This document shows positions 1 to 11,241 of a stretch of DNA of 64,000 nucleotides, in pieces; position 1 is the stretch's first letter, and each line of letters starts with the position of its first letter. Below the pieces are notes generated by a model, which worked only from the letters and a program-made list of their open reading frames with translations, was not told the DNA's origin and did not search any database. Location: the NCBI GenBank assembly GCA_025526935.1, contig JAHLKD010000027.1:372001-436000 (forward strand), written 5' to 3'. The DNA comes from Cladochytrium replicatum (Eukaryota; Chytridiomycota; Chytridiomycetes; Cladochytriales; Cladochytriaceae). A program made the translations under genes and the position numbers.

Positions 1-1191
1 AATTTCTGTTCAGTCTGTGTCAGTTTTAAGCGACATACTTTGGAACTCTGCATAGTGTCCTCTAGCAGCACACTTTCTTATATGTTCTCAATAAGATGTG
101 GCATAAATAATTGTGTTTGTTTTGGACTGCACCAACTTCAATCATTGAATCTGCTGCAAGCTCAAGCACACAGTTTACAGAGATTGGTCATCTGGATCCA
201 AGTTTTACAGATCCAACAATTTTCATTCATTGTGGAGACTGTAATCCTGCCACTTATTACAAATTTCCTCAATGCCTTTGTGCCAACAATCTTTGAATGT
301 GAGTTTGTTTGGCTGTCTTAACTAATTGAACACTATAAGAATGGTTGCAATTCAGGAGCTCTTTGGAATGTCATACATGGATCGAGATGCAAATCATGCA
401 CCACTACCTGCTGTTTCTTTGGTTGAATACCTTCTTTGTGTTTTAAGCACAAGTACCATATTCTTGATATTCAACATGTTTATTGAGGTGGGGAACTGTG
501 AATAGTAACTGGAGAAACTGAAGCAAGCTTATAGTCAACCATTCCTTAGAGTCCCAAATTCATTCTTCAGACTATTGCTGGAACAATGGCAAACAGATCC
601 ACCTACTTTAATATTGTCTCCACTTTTACCACACAACATTTTTCTCTCAAGTATATAATCTTGAATATCTTGCTTTTCTTAGTAGAAATACTGACCCATT
701 CATGATAATGAAACCTGTCAAAGCACACACCTAAAAAAAATTCAGCGTAACAATATTACACCAGCGTGCTGAACTATGGCATCCTTTACCCAACTGTTGT
801 ATTTTTGTCATATGCATATTCTACTCAATTATTTCCCCGCTGATATTGATCACAATGGTGCTTTTCTTTGGGATTGCTTGGTGAATTTAAATTTGGTATA
901 TTGTTGGCAGATGGTGATTGAAATCTTGTAGTCAGGATGGTGTATTGAATCAACATCAACCTATATGAGTCATATGGGCAACTTGGATACCATTCTTGTA
1001 TTATTGTGTTCTTGTCTCAAATAGTTATTATTGGGTAAGAACAACAGAGTGTTATATTGTCTCTTATCAGAAAAACGTTTTCAGATATCTATTTGGCAAG
1101 AAAGGTAAGGACTTGCAGTTATAAATTGCACACTTAAATAGGGTTAGTTTTGCTTTATTTGCAAGTTTCTGGAACCTATTTGCTCTATTTA
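1..1191. other. AT-rich stretch, no recognised gene
   Basis: No coding region I can name. Short open stretches exist on the plus strand (roughly 111-296 and 353-500), but they are AT-rich, match no family I know and show no clear splice-linked continuation. Composition resembles the decayed transposon tracts further along. It may be relic repeat DNA, or the edge of a gene lying outside the window. Confidence 0.4.
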
Positions 1192-4100
1192 CTACTTCCT
1201 GGAACCATTTGCACTTCTCCCACTTCCTCGTTTCCTAGTTGCTCCTTTCCGCTCCTTTCCGTAAGAATGCTGACTATTACTAACTTCGTCAAACATTCCC
1301 ATCATGGGAATACCCATCAAGCCTGTCCCAAAATCTAATGAACCCCCACCGTCACTTTCCTCGTCATCAGCTGTTGTAGATTTTTTGGCTTTTGGAATGC
1401 TGACACCATGCTCCACAACTTCTTCTTCACTCCCCGAAGTGTAGTCTGAATTAGCTTCTGCTTGAACTGGATTTGATTCAGGTTGATCTTTTGAATCCGG
1501 ATTGGTAACTGTTCCATTTTCATAAGGTTTTGGTTTCACCCACAAGAGTTTTGTGATGTTGACAGTGAACAAGCTCCGAGTGTTATCATCTGAATTTTCG
1601 GGCGTACTCTTCTTAACTTCCAGCCCTGACTCTGTCCAATGAATCTGAGACCATCTTATATCTTCAAGAATGATCTCCTTAGAGGGTTCAGAATACTGTA
1701 TGCTTTGAGAAATCTTCAGCTCTGCAATAGAATATCGGTCTTTGGTTGTTGCAGGGTCACTTGTCAGAACCAACTCAAACCTTACCAGCAAGCAATAATA
1801 TATTTTAGAACAAGAATAACTCACAATATGTAAACCCTACCTCTGTGGTCTATTTCCGTTTTCAAACCAGAGCTTATCCTGTCGAATTCTGACACGCCAA
1901 AAACTCCAAAACTGCATTTTCAGCAAATCTGACCTTGAGAATCCTGCTGCGGCTTCCCCTCTTTGAATGGCCTTCTCAACAGCATCAACTGCAAGCTTAT
2001 CAATCTCATTGCTCTTCTCCTTCACTTCTTTTTCGCCTTCAATTGATGCAGATGGTGCTGCAGGGAGTGGTGGTATTGAATATGTTGCAAGTGCATCAAC
2101 GAAAAGGTATGACAGATGCGGAGGCCATTCAGTCATCAGCGATGGTCGGTATTTGAGGCTGCATCGACAAGAAATGTTGAGACGCCTAAAACCATTTTGC
2201 TTTGGAAATGTTACTCACCAAAGAGTACCATCAAGATCTGAGAAGGTAACTGTGACACTCTCCCGAACAGTTTTGAGTGGCAAAACTTCACGTTTCTCAA
2301 TGACAACTATCTCCTCGTCAACCTCCTCCATGCTGCTGCTTGAATCATCCTGCAACGCCTCCATGCGTGTGACCATCTCCAGTTTCTTCTGGAATGTTGT
2401 GTGCGGCAGACTCTCATTACTCTCAGCATATTCGCTATCCAAATTTGATTCCTGGACCTTGGTCACGGCTGTCTCAAGTTTGATCTCTTCGCTGGACTCT
2501 CCTTCCTCCAAAATTTCTGATTCATCCGAGTCATCGCCATCAATGTCCACATGTACATCTTCATCGTCCTCATCGTCGACATTGTCCATGTCTGGATTGT
2601 CCCTCACAATCGGCACTCTCCTCCGCTTCCGCACTCGCCTTATCCCCTCCACCCAAAGTATGCTCTCATCTCTCCCGATTCCCCAACGTTCGGTCTGTCT
2701 CTTCCTTCCCTGCATATCCACTTTTCTCGACACCTCAGCAATGGTTTCGATCCGAATGCTTTCGCCATCGTGGGATGTTCCCCATCCCCGAGACGTGATG
2801 CCATAGCGATAGCAACCAGTGTAGCGGAACAGGCGTGGAAGAATGCGCAGCGTCACGACGAGATCCTGGGGAGGATACTTTGAAACCACCTCTGGTTTAT
2901 TGCGGCCGGGTGGCGTAGAGCTCTCTTGCGTTGGATAATCGTACGGCTGGTAACGACCTGCGTGTATGATTGCTGCACAAACATTCAGCGACAATGTTCT
3001 TTGAAATTGGATCTGTAAACTCACTTGCAACAATGTCCGAATCATCGGTGTAAATGTCCGTCCCCCACACAGCGCACGCTTCCACCGCGAGGTTCCCTCG
3101 CCACGTCAAGAACCTTCCCGGGACACGAACTTCGATTGTACCAAACAGATCATCGGAGCTGAACCTTGGGAGAACCCAAAGGTTCAGATCTTCAACCTCA
3201 AGCCTACCTGTCCGGCGAGTATTGAGCTTCGGCCCGCCGTAAACTAAAGACCCCAGAAATCGCTTGGTTTCAGGGATGGAAGTCAGCCGGTCATCTGTGG
3301 TCACAGGACATTCTCCCTTTTTCGCGTTCTTCCTTGCCTCCGCCGCGCATTCACGCAGCTTAGGGTTCAACGCGTGGACGGGTCGCCTCCAGAACTGAAT
3401 GTCGTGGCTCCTCGCCGACGTAGCATTTTGGATTGTCGAGGGTGCAGATGGGAGACCCGAAGTTTGGTTTGCCCGTTTCCGCTTGTTGGATTTCATGTCA
3501 GATCGATTTTTGATGCGCTGGATAATGTCTAGGACTTCCTGATCCGGCGGTGCTGGTGACGGTGCCGGTTTCGTCTCGTACGGTTTCGGAGCTTCGGCTG
3601 GGTGATGGTGGGGTGATCGCTGATTTGGAAGCACGGATCGGAAGTTGCGAGATGAAGGCTCAAACCCATCGTCCGATCCTTCTTCATGGTCCGCTTTCAA
3701 GCCGTGCATAGCACCGAAATTTGGTGGTGGGCCGCGCTGTGGATAGTTGTAACTCTCAGCGTACAGTCGCTTCTGTTGGAGATAATAAGCGCCATCGATA
3801 GGACCATCGTGGCTAGAAGGCTGAGGACGGTGGAATCTACGAGGGCCAGGAACATCTCTCAAGTGATCTGACAATGGCGGGAGCTGTGTAGTAGTCGATC
3901 GACCCATTGGAGACGGTGATGGGGCAACTTGGTGGAGCGGAGGAGGGAATGCACTTCGACTGGAAGGATAATTCAAATGGCTCCTAAAATAATCGTATCT
4001 GGGATCCTCGCGGACGCCAAGCGGAGGTGTAGTTGAAGCCGAGTGTGGAAAGTTTGGCGACCCGACATCGTGTGGCATTACTACACGGTCTGGACGATAT

Positions 4101-4804
4101 CCCGTATTCCAGCCAAGTTCATCGTACGTCCCGGGTGAATTGGAATAGGCGATTCGGGGGTCGACATTTGATCTTTTCTCGTCAATGGCTCCCGCCATTT
4201 CAGAACTATGCATACGTGGCCTCATAAAAAGAGATTCGTCGATAGAGGGAAGCTGAGGTCGAGATAAGTACCCTTCCGCACTCGATCCTGGTAGCGGCCG
4301 TTGTGCGCCAGACGCGGCACGCTGCATTTCGGAAGAGAGGGGATTGGTGTGCTGTCCTGATTGCGTCATACCAGATTCTTCGTACTCAGGACGGCGCGCA
4401 TACATGGGATGGCTGGGCGAAGTACCCTCTGATGGATACCAATCACCGCGAGATCTAAGCTGCGCAAGCGACGGTAAGTTGGCTTGGATCCCTGAGTTCA
4501 ATGATTCTCGCGACGAAGAATGATGGTCGCTAAGTGGTGGCATGCTGCGACGAGCCTGAGCTCCATCGTTTGTTGCTCTTGGCTGCAGAGGGGGCGACCC
4601 CACACTCCGTGGCTGAACTTGATTAGTCGTGGTGTTCTCAACGGACGCTGCAGTGTTCTGATCTGATTGAGGAGTAGATGTGCCACCTGAATTGGCGTAC
4701 TGGCGTATGTACGGCGCACCAGGGAATGCCATCGCGTCCATCATCTTTGAGAATGGTGAGTGAGCTCTAGTACGGTTTTGTTCACCCTCTGGGTTGTGCG
4801 ACAT
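1192..4804 (-). CDS. Rxt3-like histone deacetylase complex subunit
   Basis: Four exons read on the minus strand: 4804-3025, 2972-2219, 2158-1841 and 1780-1192, giving about 1146 residues. The first ~430 residues are low-complexity, rich in Ser, Pro and Gln. The conserved core spans exons 1-2 and holds an LGSLVYGGP segment, a VRVPGRFL strand and the family hallmark WGTDIYTDDSD followed, after the first intron, by an IIHAG motif. In Rxt3 proteins this core serves the Rpd3L histone deacetylase complex, so a nuclear co-repressor role is inferred. A long acidic Asp/Glu tract follows, and the C-terminus is basic. The reading across intron 1 restores the family motif exactly, which supports that splice choice. 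Much longer than yeast Rxt3; the extra length is mostly disordered sequence. The family call rests on the core motif only. Confidence 0.75.
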
Positions 4805-5296
4805 GACACTAACAGGACCGAGCGCTGAACTATCCGGTAGTAAATTTCGATGGCTCTAAGGCCCCAAGGTTAGAACGTTGGGTTGACTCTCTCCCTACAC
4901 ACCGCGATCCGATCCGTGTGTTTGCGATGGTGCGTGGCTCAGTGGGGCTGGTTCTGGATTCGATTATTCGCGAGTATGGGTGGGAATAATCTCGAGCTGG
5001 CCGAGAACGGAGGTGCTCAAAGGCCAATGTCGTCGGCAAAGAGACCGGAAAACTCTCAGAGCACAGCAAACTTTCGCGTCACAGTAGAAACCACCGCAGC
5101 TGGGCCCGCTCCTGAAACTTTCATTACCCAAAGGGCTGGGAAATTGTGCGTTGGATCATGATCTCATCCACACTCAATCGTAATAAAACTACCTTAGAAT
5201 TCAAGTTCCTGTTGCCAAAAATGAGGTACATCAGCTCCCGTGCAGATCGATATAACACTGGCAGGCTGAACGCTTTCGGCACACCAGTCTTCGTCC
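4805..5296. promoter_or_regulatory. Shared upstream region of two divergent genes
   Basis: 492 bp between the Rxt3-like start codon (minus strand) and the CCDC42-like start codon (plus strand). No long coding frame with family similarity is present, so it presumably contains both promoters and 5' leaders. No individual element could be assigned. Confidence 0.4.
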
Positions 5297-6781
5297 ATGT
5301 TTGAGAACAAGCGGACGCTTCAGTCAACACTGCTCCTCCAGAAAAAGAATGAAATGCAGGAAGTTCAAGCCCTTCTGGAGAAGAAGAGACTGGAGTTTTC
5401 TAAGCGGATGGAGGAATGTAGAGAGAAGCAAGAAGAGCTCCGTGCGAAGGTGATCTCACTTGTTTGAACTTCTTTCATGTTCTGATTTTTGAGGTATTTG
5501 AATCTACAGCAACGCCAGCTGAGAGATCGTGTCATCAAGTTTGAAAAATTCCTGAAGGAAAACGATGCTAAACGGCAGCGTGCCAACCTAAAGGCACAGT
5601 CGGAGAGAAGATTGCGGGAGCAGAAGGTATCTATTGGCATTTCTTGAGTTTCTGGAGGGCACCAACAGCTTTGCGATGGTAGGAGCAAGAACATCTCCAA
5701 CTGCAGAAGCAACTGCAAGCTGAACAACTCAAGTCTGAAAACATTCAAAAAATGATCAGTTAGTAGCCACTGCAGTTCAAACAGCTCTTCTCACTTATTT
5801 TTGGCAGAAAGATATCAAGTCTACGAGAAGTACCTTCAGCTTGTTGTGGATTTATTGCCTGCTGAATACCTGGACGTGAATGAACCTCACATCAACGACA
5901 TACTAATGCGCCATAAAACGCTCGTCGAGACAAATGAAGATCTGATCGTGATGCTGCAAACATACCAGGATGAAATAGAGAGCCAACAGGGAAAGCTGGC
6001 TGAACTAGTCAAGGTTTGTTGATTTACGATATCACTAATGATAGTTGTTCGACCATGGTCATGTATTGATACTAACGTTCCCCAAAAGGAAAAGAATGAC
6101 TTGATTCTGGTGTACAACTCGACACTTGGGATACAGCAAAAGAAGCTCGACAAGTTGAAACAGGACACAGCATACATGGAGCAAAGACTGGAAGAGCGGG
6201 ACAATTCTGGGAAAGAACGAGTATGTTTCACAACTCGTTTTATTTTGCCCAAGTGATTAAGAATCCTCAACAGATGCGCATTCTTGGAGAGACCAAATTA
6301 GCAATCAACAACATTTACGATCGACTGGGAGTTGGAAAATCCGTGACAGCAGGAGGAACAAACATGCCTCTACTGCCCCCGGTCATCGGTCCAAATCTAA
6401 GCCAAGGCAATGATGTGCTTGCCGGATGGAGAAACGCACTCTCCGTGCCTCAAGGTGGAAACGACGCTTCAGCAGCGGACAAAGACAACTCAAAGGGGTT
6501 GACTGAAAAGCTGTATGCTATTCAAGAACGAGTCCTGGATCTTCAGCGTATGATTGAAGATATGATTTTCCTTCCAAAGACTGAACACCCCGTGTTAAGA
6601 TGTTACGGCAAAAGTGGAGCAGCTTTCCACCCAGGACAAGGAAAAACAGAAGAAGCTTGCTGCAACAAATGCGGGAGTAATGAACTTGATCGGGGGCACT
6701 CCCCTCGGTGCTCCACTCCATCATGGAAAACCGGATGGCATGGAAAAGGGGCGAATGAGTAGAGTGGGAACAACCTACTGA
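5297..6781 (+). CDS. CCDC42/CFAP73-family axonemal coiled-coil protein
   Basis: Seven exons: 5297-5449, 5510-5626, 5683-5758, 5808-6013, 6089-6220, 6274-6547 and 6600-6781, totalling 379 residues. Almost the whole protein is heptad-like coiled coil. The family signature FLKENDAKRQRA lies near residue 70, and a YLQLVVDLLP motif with a downstream ETNEDL segment follows; both are typical of the DUF4200/CCDC42-CFAP73 family, part of the MIA complex that tethers inner-arm dyneins in motile cilia. The final intron (6548-6599) was placed because it converts a divergent tail into a well-behaved coiled-coil end. The frame upstream of 5297 closes at TGA 5267, so the first ATG was used, but an extra 5' exon cannot be excluded. 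Implies that the organism builds a motile flagellum. Confidence 0.85.
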
Positions 6782-6960
6782 CAAACTGTCAAAGCGAATG
6801 GAAAAATGGATACGCTTCATCCTTTTACATCTCATTGGTAAAATGACAAACTATCATCTTTTGATCACACCATTTCACACGGATTTAGCGTCATTTTACC
6901 GCCGCAATGCTCTTATCTAAGTCCTGTCAGCTAACAGACCAATTGTACACAAAATTGTTA

Positions 6961-7401
6961 TTACAACAGCTTCAGGCTGCTGTCTCCGCCGCTCAGTAAC
7001 GTCTTCTCAACAAACACCCTCTTGCTCCGAAGCAGCTCCTCTCTCCTCCTATCCCTCTCTTCCTCAGTGACGAATCCCGAGACGCACCGATCCATCTTCT
7101 TCTTTGCATCTTGACCTTCAAATTGTGACAGAAGAGATTGAAAAATGGATCAGATACAATGAATAAACACTAATATGAGTTGTACATGCAAATAAGACTT
7201 TAAACGTGCCGTGCTTGGAACACTCGACGAACGCTAGAATTGCATTGTAAAAGTCAGGTTTAGATTGGGCACATGGTGCTTCATATTCGATTGTGTGATA
7301 CCTTTTACGACGTCCTCGCAATGTACGCTTGCATCGTTTAGCAGCCGTTTGTTGATTGCCTCTTCGTCATTCGAGTTGAGAACAACCAGCGTGTGTCCCA
7401 T
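6961..7401 (-). CDS. CMC1: CMC1-like twin CX9C mitochondrial protein
   Basis: Three exons: 7401-7302, 7233-7186 and 7115-6961, 100 residues. Splicing restores a perfect twin CX9C layout, C-X9-C-X11-C-X9-C, the same spacing as human CMC1. Such proteins are imported into the mitochondrial intermembrane space by the Mia40 disulfide relay. CMC1 proteins assist cytochrome c oxidase assembly by stabilising COX1 intermediates. The third cysteine codon is split by intron 2, so no single exon shows the whole motif. The C-terminal half is a basic, charged helix. Convergent with the CCDC42-like gene (179 bp between stop codons). CMC1 fits better than CMC2 or COX17-type proteins because of the X11 spacer, but the subfamily is inferred. 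Confidence 0.8.
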
Positions 7402-7534
7402 AGCTGAGCAGTGTCACGTGTAATCTATATTCAAAAAATGAAACTCGATGCACTTTTCCGTAACATCAGACCAAAGCATCAATAGAATAACAATGCCTCG
7501 TGAAAAGGAAACGTAAACTCTCGCGCAATAACAA

Positions 7535-8688
7535 TCACATTTGGGGACAGTTGTCGCCGGCCCCCGGAAGGCCTCCCCCAATCCCTGGGAACTTTGGAAG
7601 TCCATCTGGTCCCGTCTCCAAGCCAGGTGCGAGCTCTTGCATCATGTCTTCTGGCGGGTCCCCGAACTCTTGCATCTATAAACCCAAAAAATCAAACCTA
7701 GTCCCCGTATTCCGCTGATTAAGTTCTCTACCTTTGTCATAAGATCTGAAACCTTTTTGCTTTCGTCCGGTGTGCTCTCCTCGCCCTCCGACGAATCAAA
7801 CAACGCCACGATCTCTTTCACTATTTCGTACTGCTTCTCGTACCCTTCAAGCTTATCAGCCGGAACCGTCCCCCTGTTCTTCTCCAGCCATTCTGGGTAC
7901 TGAATTAAAATTTAGTTACAAAAGAATTCCCGTGGGCGCAATCGTACATACCTTTGAAGCGAGATCCTTCATTGGCTCGTGGAGCATGCTCTTGGTCATC
8001 AGACCGTCCATCATGTTCCCAAACATGGAATCAAAGTCTCCCGACTGCATCAGCGCCTCAAGCTGCTCCATCATTTCCTTCATCGCGCCATCGTCGCCCA
8101 TCGCATCTTCCTGTGCCATTTCCGCCTGATCAGAATGCAACATAAAGCAATTCACGGATCAATTTCGGAACGAACGTGCAAGCTTCCACAACGTACCTCG
8201 ACTTTACTGGAACTGTCCCTAAGCTTATTCAGCGTCTCTGTAATCTTGCCCTGGAACCCGCCTCCAGAGCTGCTCGGGCTCTCCGACACAGTTGCTGCCG
8301 CTGCAGCAGCTCCAGCAGGTTCACCCTGCACTTGCATCGCACGCACTGAGCTCATGAGCTGCTCCATCGTCTGCTTGAGTTCCGGGTCGTCGCCCATATC
8401 CTTCATGAGCCCCTCCATCCCCGACGCAAGATTCTTTGCAAAGTCCACAGCAGCTACATCGTCGCTGAGGTCGTTGGGGTCAGCGGAGGCGGCTGCTGCT
8501 GCTGCAGCTAACGCATTCGTTGTTTTTAGATCCGGCTTTGCACTGAAGTCATCCAAAATGTCTGTAGAAACGACGTGAGGAATGGTTGCACGATTGAAGA
8601 CAAGTCACACGCATCCGCAGTACAGCATACCATCCAGATAGTTGTCGAGGTCGTCGTCCGTAACGGTGTCGGGCACATTAGAAGGCAT
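7535..8688 (-). CDS. PEX19: Peroxisomal membrane protein chaperone Pex19
   Basis: Five exons: 8688-8631, 8561-8197, 8125-7952, 7899-7732 and 7675-7535, 301 residues. Pex19 binds newly made peroxisomal membrane proteins in the cytosol and delivers them to Pex3 on the peroxisome. The N-terminus has the acidic Asp/Leu-rich Pex3-binding region (DDDLDNYLD, then DILDDF). The central helices include EAMMQ-type membrane-protein-binding segments (MEQLEALMQSGDF) and a YPEWLEKN segment typical of the family. The protein ends in Cys-Pro-Gln-Met, a CaaX box; Met in the last position predicts farnesylation, as in animal and yeast Pex19. An alanine-rich stretch near residues 30-45 is a local peculiarity. 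All splice phases fit. Confidence 0.95.
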
Positions 8689-8923
8689 CAAAGGTGCTTT
8701 GGTGCAGCTCAGCCACGCACAAGTCCGCGAAATTTAGCACGAAAAGTTTAACACACACAACTTTTAGATCAGCAAATACGTGACGTCACATATTTGATAT
8801 CTTTGGAAATCTGCACCGACACCAACCAGACATCATGCTGCCAGAGCCAGAGGTCAAAAAATAAAATGTCCGCACTTTCCACATCTTGGAACACCAGAAA
8901 CACCAATTCTCTTTTCTCTTTCT

Positions 8924-11079
8924 TTATTCATCATCCTCTGCTGCAGCGGCAGCCTTCTTCTTGTTGCGCTTCTTCGCGCCACTCTCAGATTTCTCACTCT
9001 TCTTTGGAGCCTCCTCCTCCTCCTTTTCATCATCATCCTCCTTCTTCACCTTCTTAGCTTTCTTTGGCTTCTCGGGCTAAAATTGGAATGCAGAGCAATG
9101 AGTAAGCCGAGTGGGTAGTACACTTTCACAAATGTTCACCTTAGGAGAGCCTCCGAACAAGAACGAAAGGGCGATGAAAAGCGGAACTGAGAAAACGGCA
9201 CCCAAGGCACCGGAGACAACGTAATCAGACTTGATCGCTTCAAGAGGATCCTTCTTGGCAAGACCGACAAACTTGTCCAAGCGCTTCAACGCCTCATCAA
9301 GAGTCTTCGGGAAAGAGGTCTTTGGACCTTGTTGGCTGGCCTCTTTTCTCTTGTCTTCCTGCACCTGCTCGTTTGCGGCTTCCTCCAGCTTGAATTTCGC
9401 AGCCCAAATGTCGGCGGCTTTCTTCGCGTCCTCGACGCTGTTGCCGACATAGATATTGTCAAAGAGAATTTCGTCTTGCATTGTCCACAGCTCGAAACCC
9501 AGAGCTCCCTAAAAAGCGGCCAATGATTGAGCAAACTCGAACCATTAAACACGCTCTGTATACTCACGATCTTGTTAAAGTTGGAGGGGGTCAGGTCCTC
9601 GTAGTATTTGGGATTGGGAATGAGGCGCGGCTTCCACACACCCTTATAGGCGGGGTTGTCAATCATCGGTGCCTTCCATTTGCCCTTGTAATCAGGGTTC
9701 TTCTTCATCGGTGCCTTCCATTCACCACATCCAGCCTTCTCGCACTTTGGGTTCGAAATCTGGGGAGGAGTCCAGTCTCCATCCTCTTCGTCATCCCTGG
9801 AAAAACAAAAAACTGTCAATGGGTTGCACATATCTTGCTTTCGCACACAATTTACCAGTCTTCCGGCTTAACGGCATCCGGGTCGGCAACGAAAGCGGGT
9901 TCGTCATCGTACCAGCCTGCAGGCTTCTACAAGAAAAATTCAGCACATGGGGAAAAATTTGATGAAATACTAAAAATCCTTACCTTGGCGTCCACATCGA
10001 CAATTTCGAAAGGTGCGTCTTCATCCCAATCCTCCGGCTTCTTAGCCTCAGGGTCGGGAATCTTGGCATCCTCAACCCAGTCCTCCGGCTTTTTGTCCTC
10101 GGGGTCTTCAATCTCTTTGGGAGGGTTCACGGGAGGTTCGAACTCGGTCAAGAGTGAGCCCTTCGAGGCGTTCTCGTTGTCAATCAAAACTTCGAAAGAG
10201 TTGTCTGGGCGAACAATCAGGGTGTAAAGGTGCGAGCTGGGGTCAACCTTAGCAGGCGGGGGGTTCTTCAGGTGCTTCTCCTCGAATTCGCCAGAAAGAG
10301 GGTTTTTGTGACGGAAAATCAAGTGGACTTTGTTCGTGTAGCCGCACTTGTCGGGTCCGAACACTGTGGAACAAATCGATTATTGGAGAATAAATATTAT
10401 CAATGACGAGAATTAACTCACTGATGGTGTAAGGAGTCTTATCCTCGAACTTCTCGGGGATAAAACTGTCGCTGGCAGTAAGGAGCTTCATGTAAGCACC
10501 ACCGCACTCGAGTCCGTTCTGGAATTTCACTTCATATTGAACAACGAGGGTCTTTCCTGTGTTGTCAAGAGGCTCAGCGAACTTATGCGAAATAGCCTAA
10601 AAAACGTAACGTAAGAATTAGCCAAAAAAATAAAATCAAAAGGTAACGTACGTGATGGGCTGCGGCGGTCTTCACGACGAGGCCAGCGTCGCCCTCAAAG
10701 CCTGGACGCTTTGTGGGGACTTCGACGTTCCACTGACCACGGTACCGAAGCAACTCATCATCCTCGACACCATCGACTGTTTTCTTTGTCTCCGAAGAAA
10801 TCCACCTCGACTTCCAGTCACCAGTGAACTGTTCCCACAGAGGCGCTTTGATTGATACCGGCTAGAATTGACCCATCAGACTAGACCCAAGGCAAACATC
10901 ACAGGCGTTCAACCTACCGAGAATCGGGGGTTTTTTGGCACAGCGACGGGTTGGGAGGCAGCCTGCTGATCAACGACCACCGGGGGATCGTGATCATGAG
11001 AGTGGTCATGACCTTCGTGGGCGACGACAGCACTGGAGGCTAGGGCCAGCACGAGGGGGACGAGAGCGAGGCTCTTCAT
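8924..11079 (-). CDS. Calnexin, ER lectin chaperone
   Basis: Eight exons: 11079-10918, 10861-10652, 10596-10422, 10363-9984, 9926-9856, 9796-9568, 9508-9140 and 9076-8924, 582 residues. Residues 1-20 form a cleavable signal peptide, followed by a His/Asp-rich linker. The luminal lectin domain has the GGAYMKLL and MFGPDKCG motifs with its disulfide cysteines. The P-domain arm shows the repeats KPEDWxE and GxWKxPxIxNPxYKG. One transmembrane helix ([20 protein letters not shown]) lies near residue 515, then a short cytosolic tail alternating Lys and Glu. Binds monoglucosylated N-glycoproteins during folding in the ER with Ca2+. The membrane anchor and tail exclude calreticulin. Intron positions break the P-domain twice. 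Confidence 0.96.
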
Positions 11080-11241
11080 GTGAAAGTCTTGAGAATTGAT
11101 CGGGGGCACACCGGAACACACGCGGCTTAAAGCCTGGGAAAGCTATGCTGGTTCTGTGGAGTTCGACGTTGCAATTAAGCCTGTTTGGGAAGTATGTGTG
11201 GCTAGGTGTGTTGGCTGATGGCTATTGGAGGAAGAGTGTGT

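Noticed and set aside
8850-9080. Plus-strand Ser/Phe-rich open frame as a separate gene
   Set aside because: It is the antisense of the calnexin cytosolic tail (alternating Lys/Glu codons).
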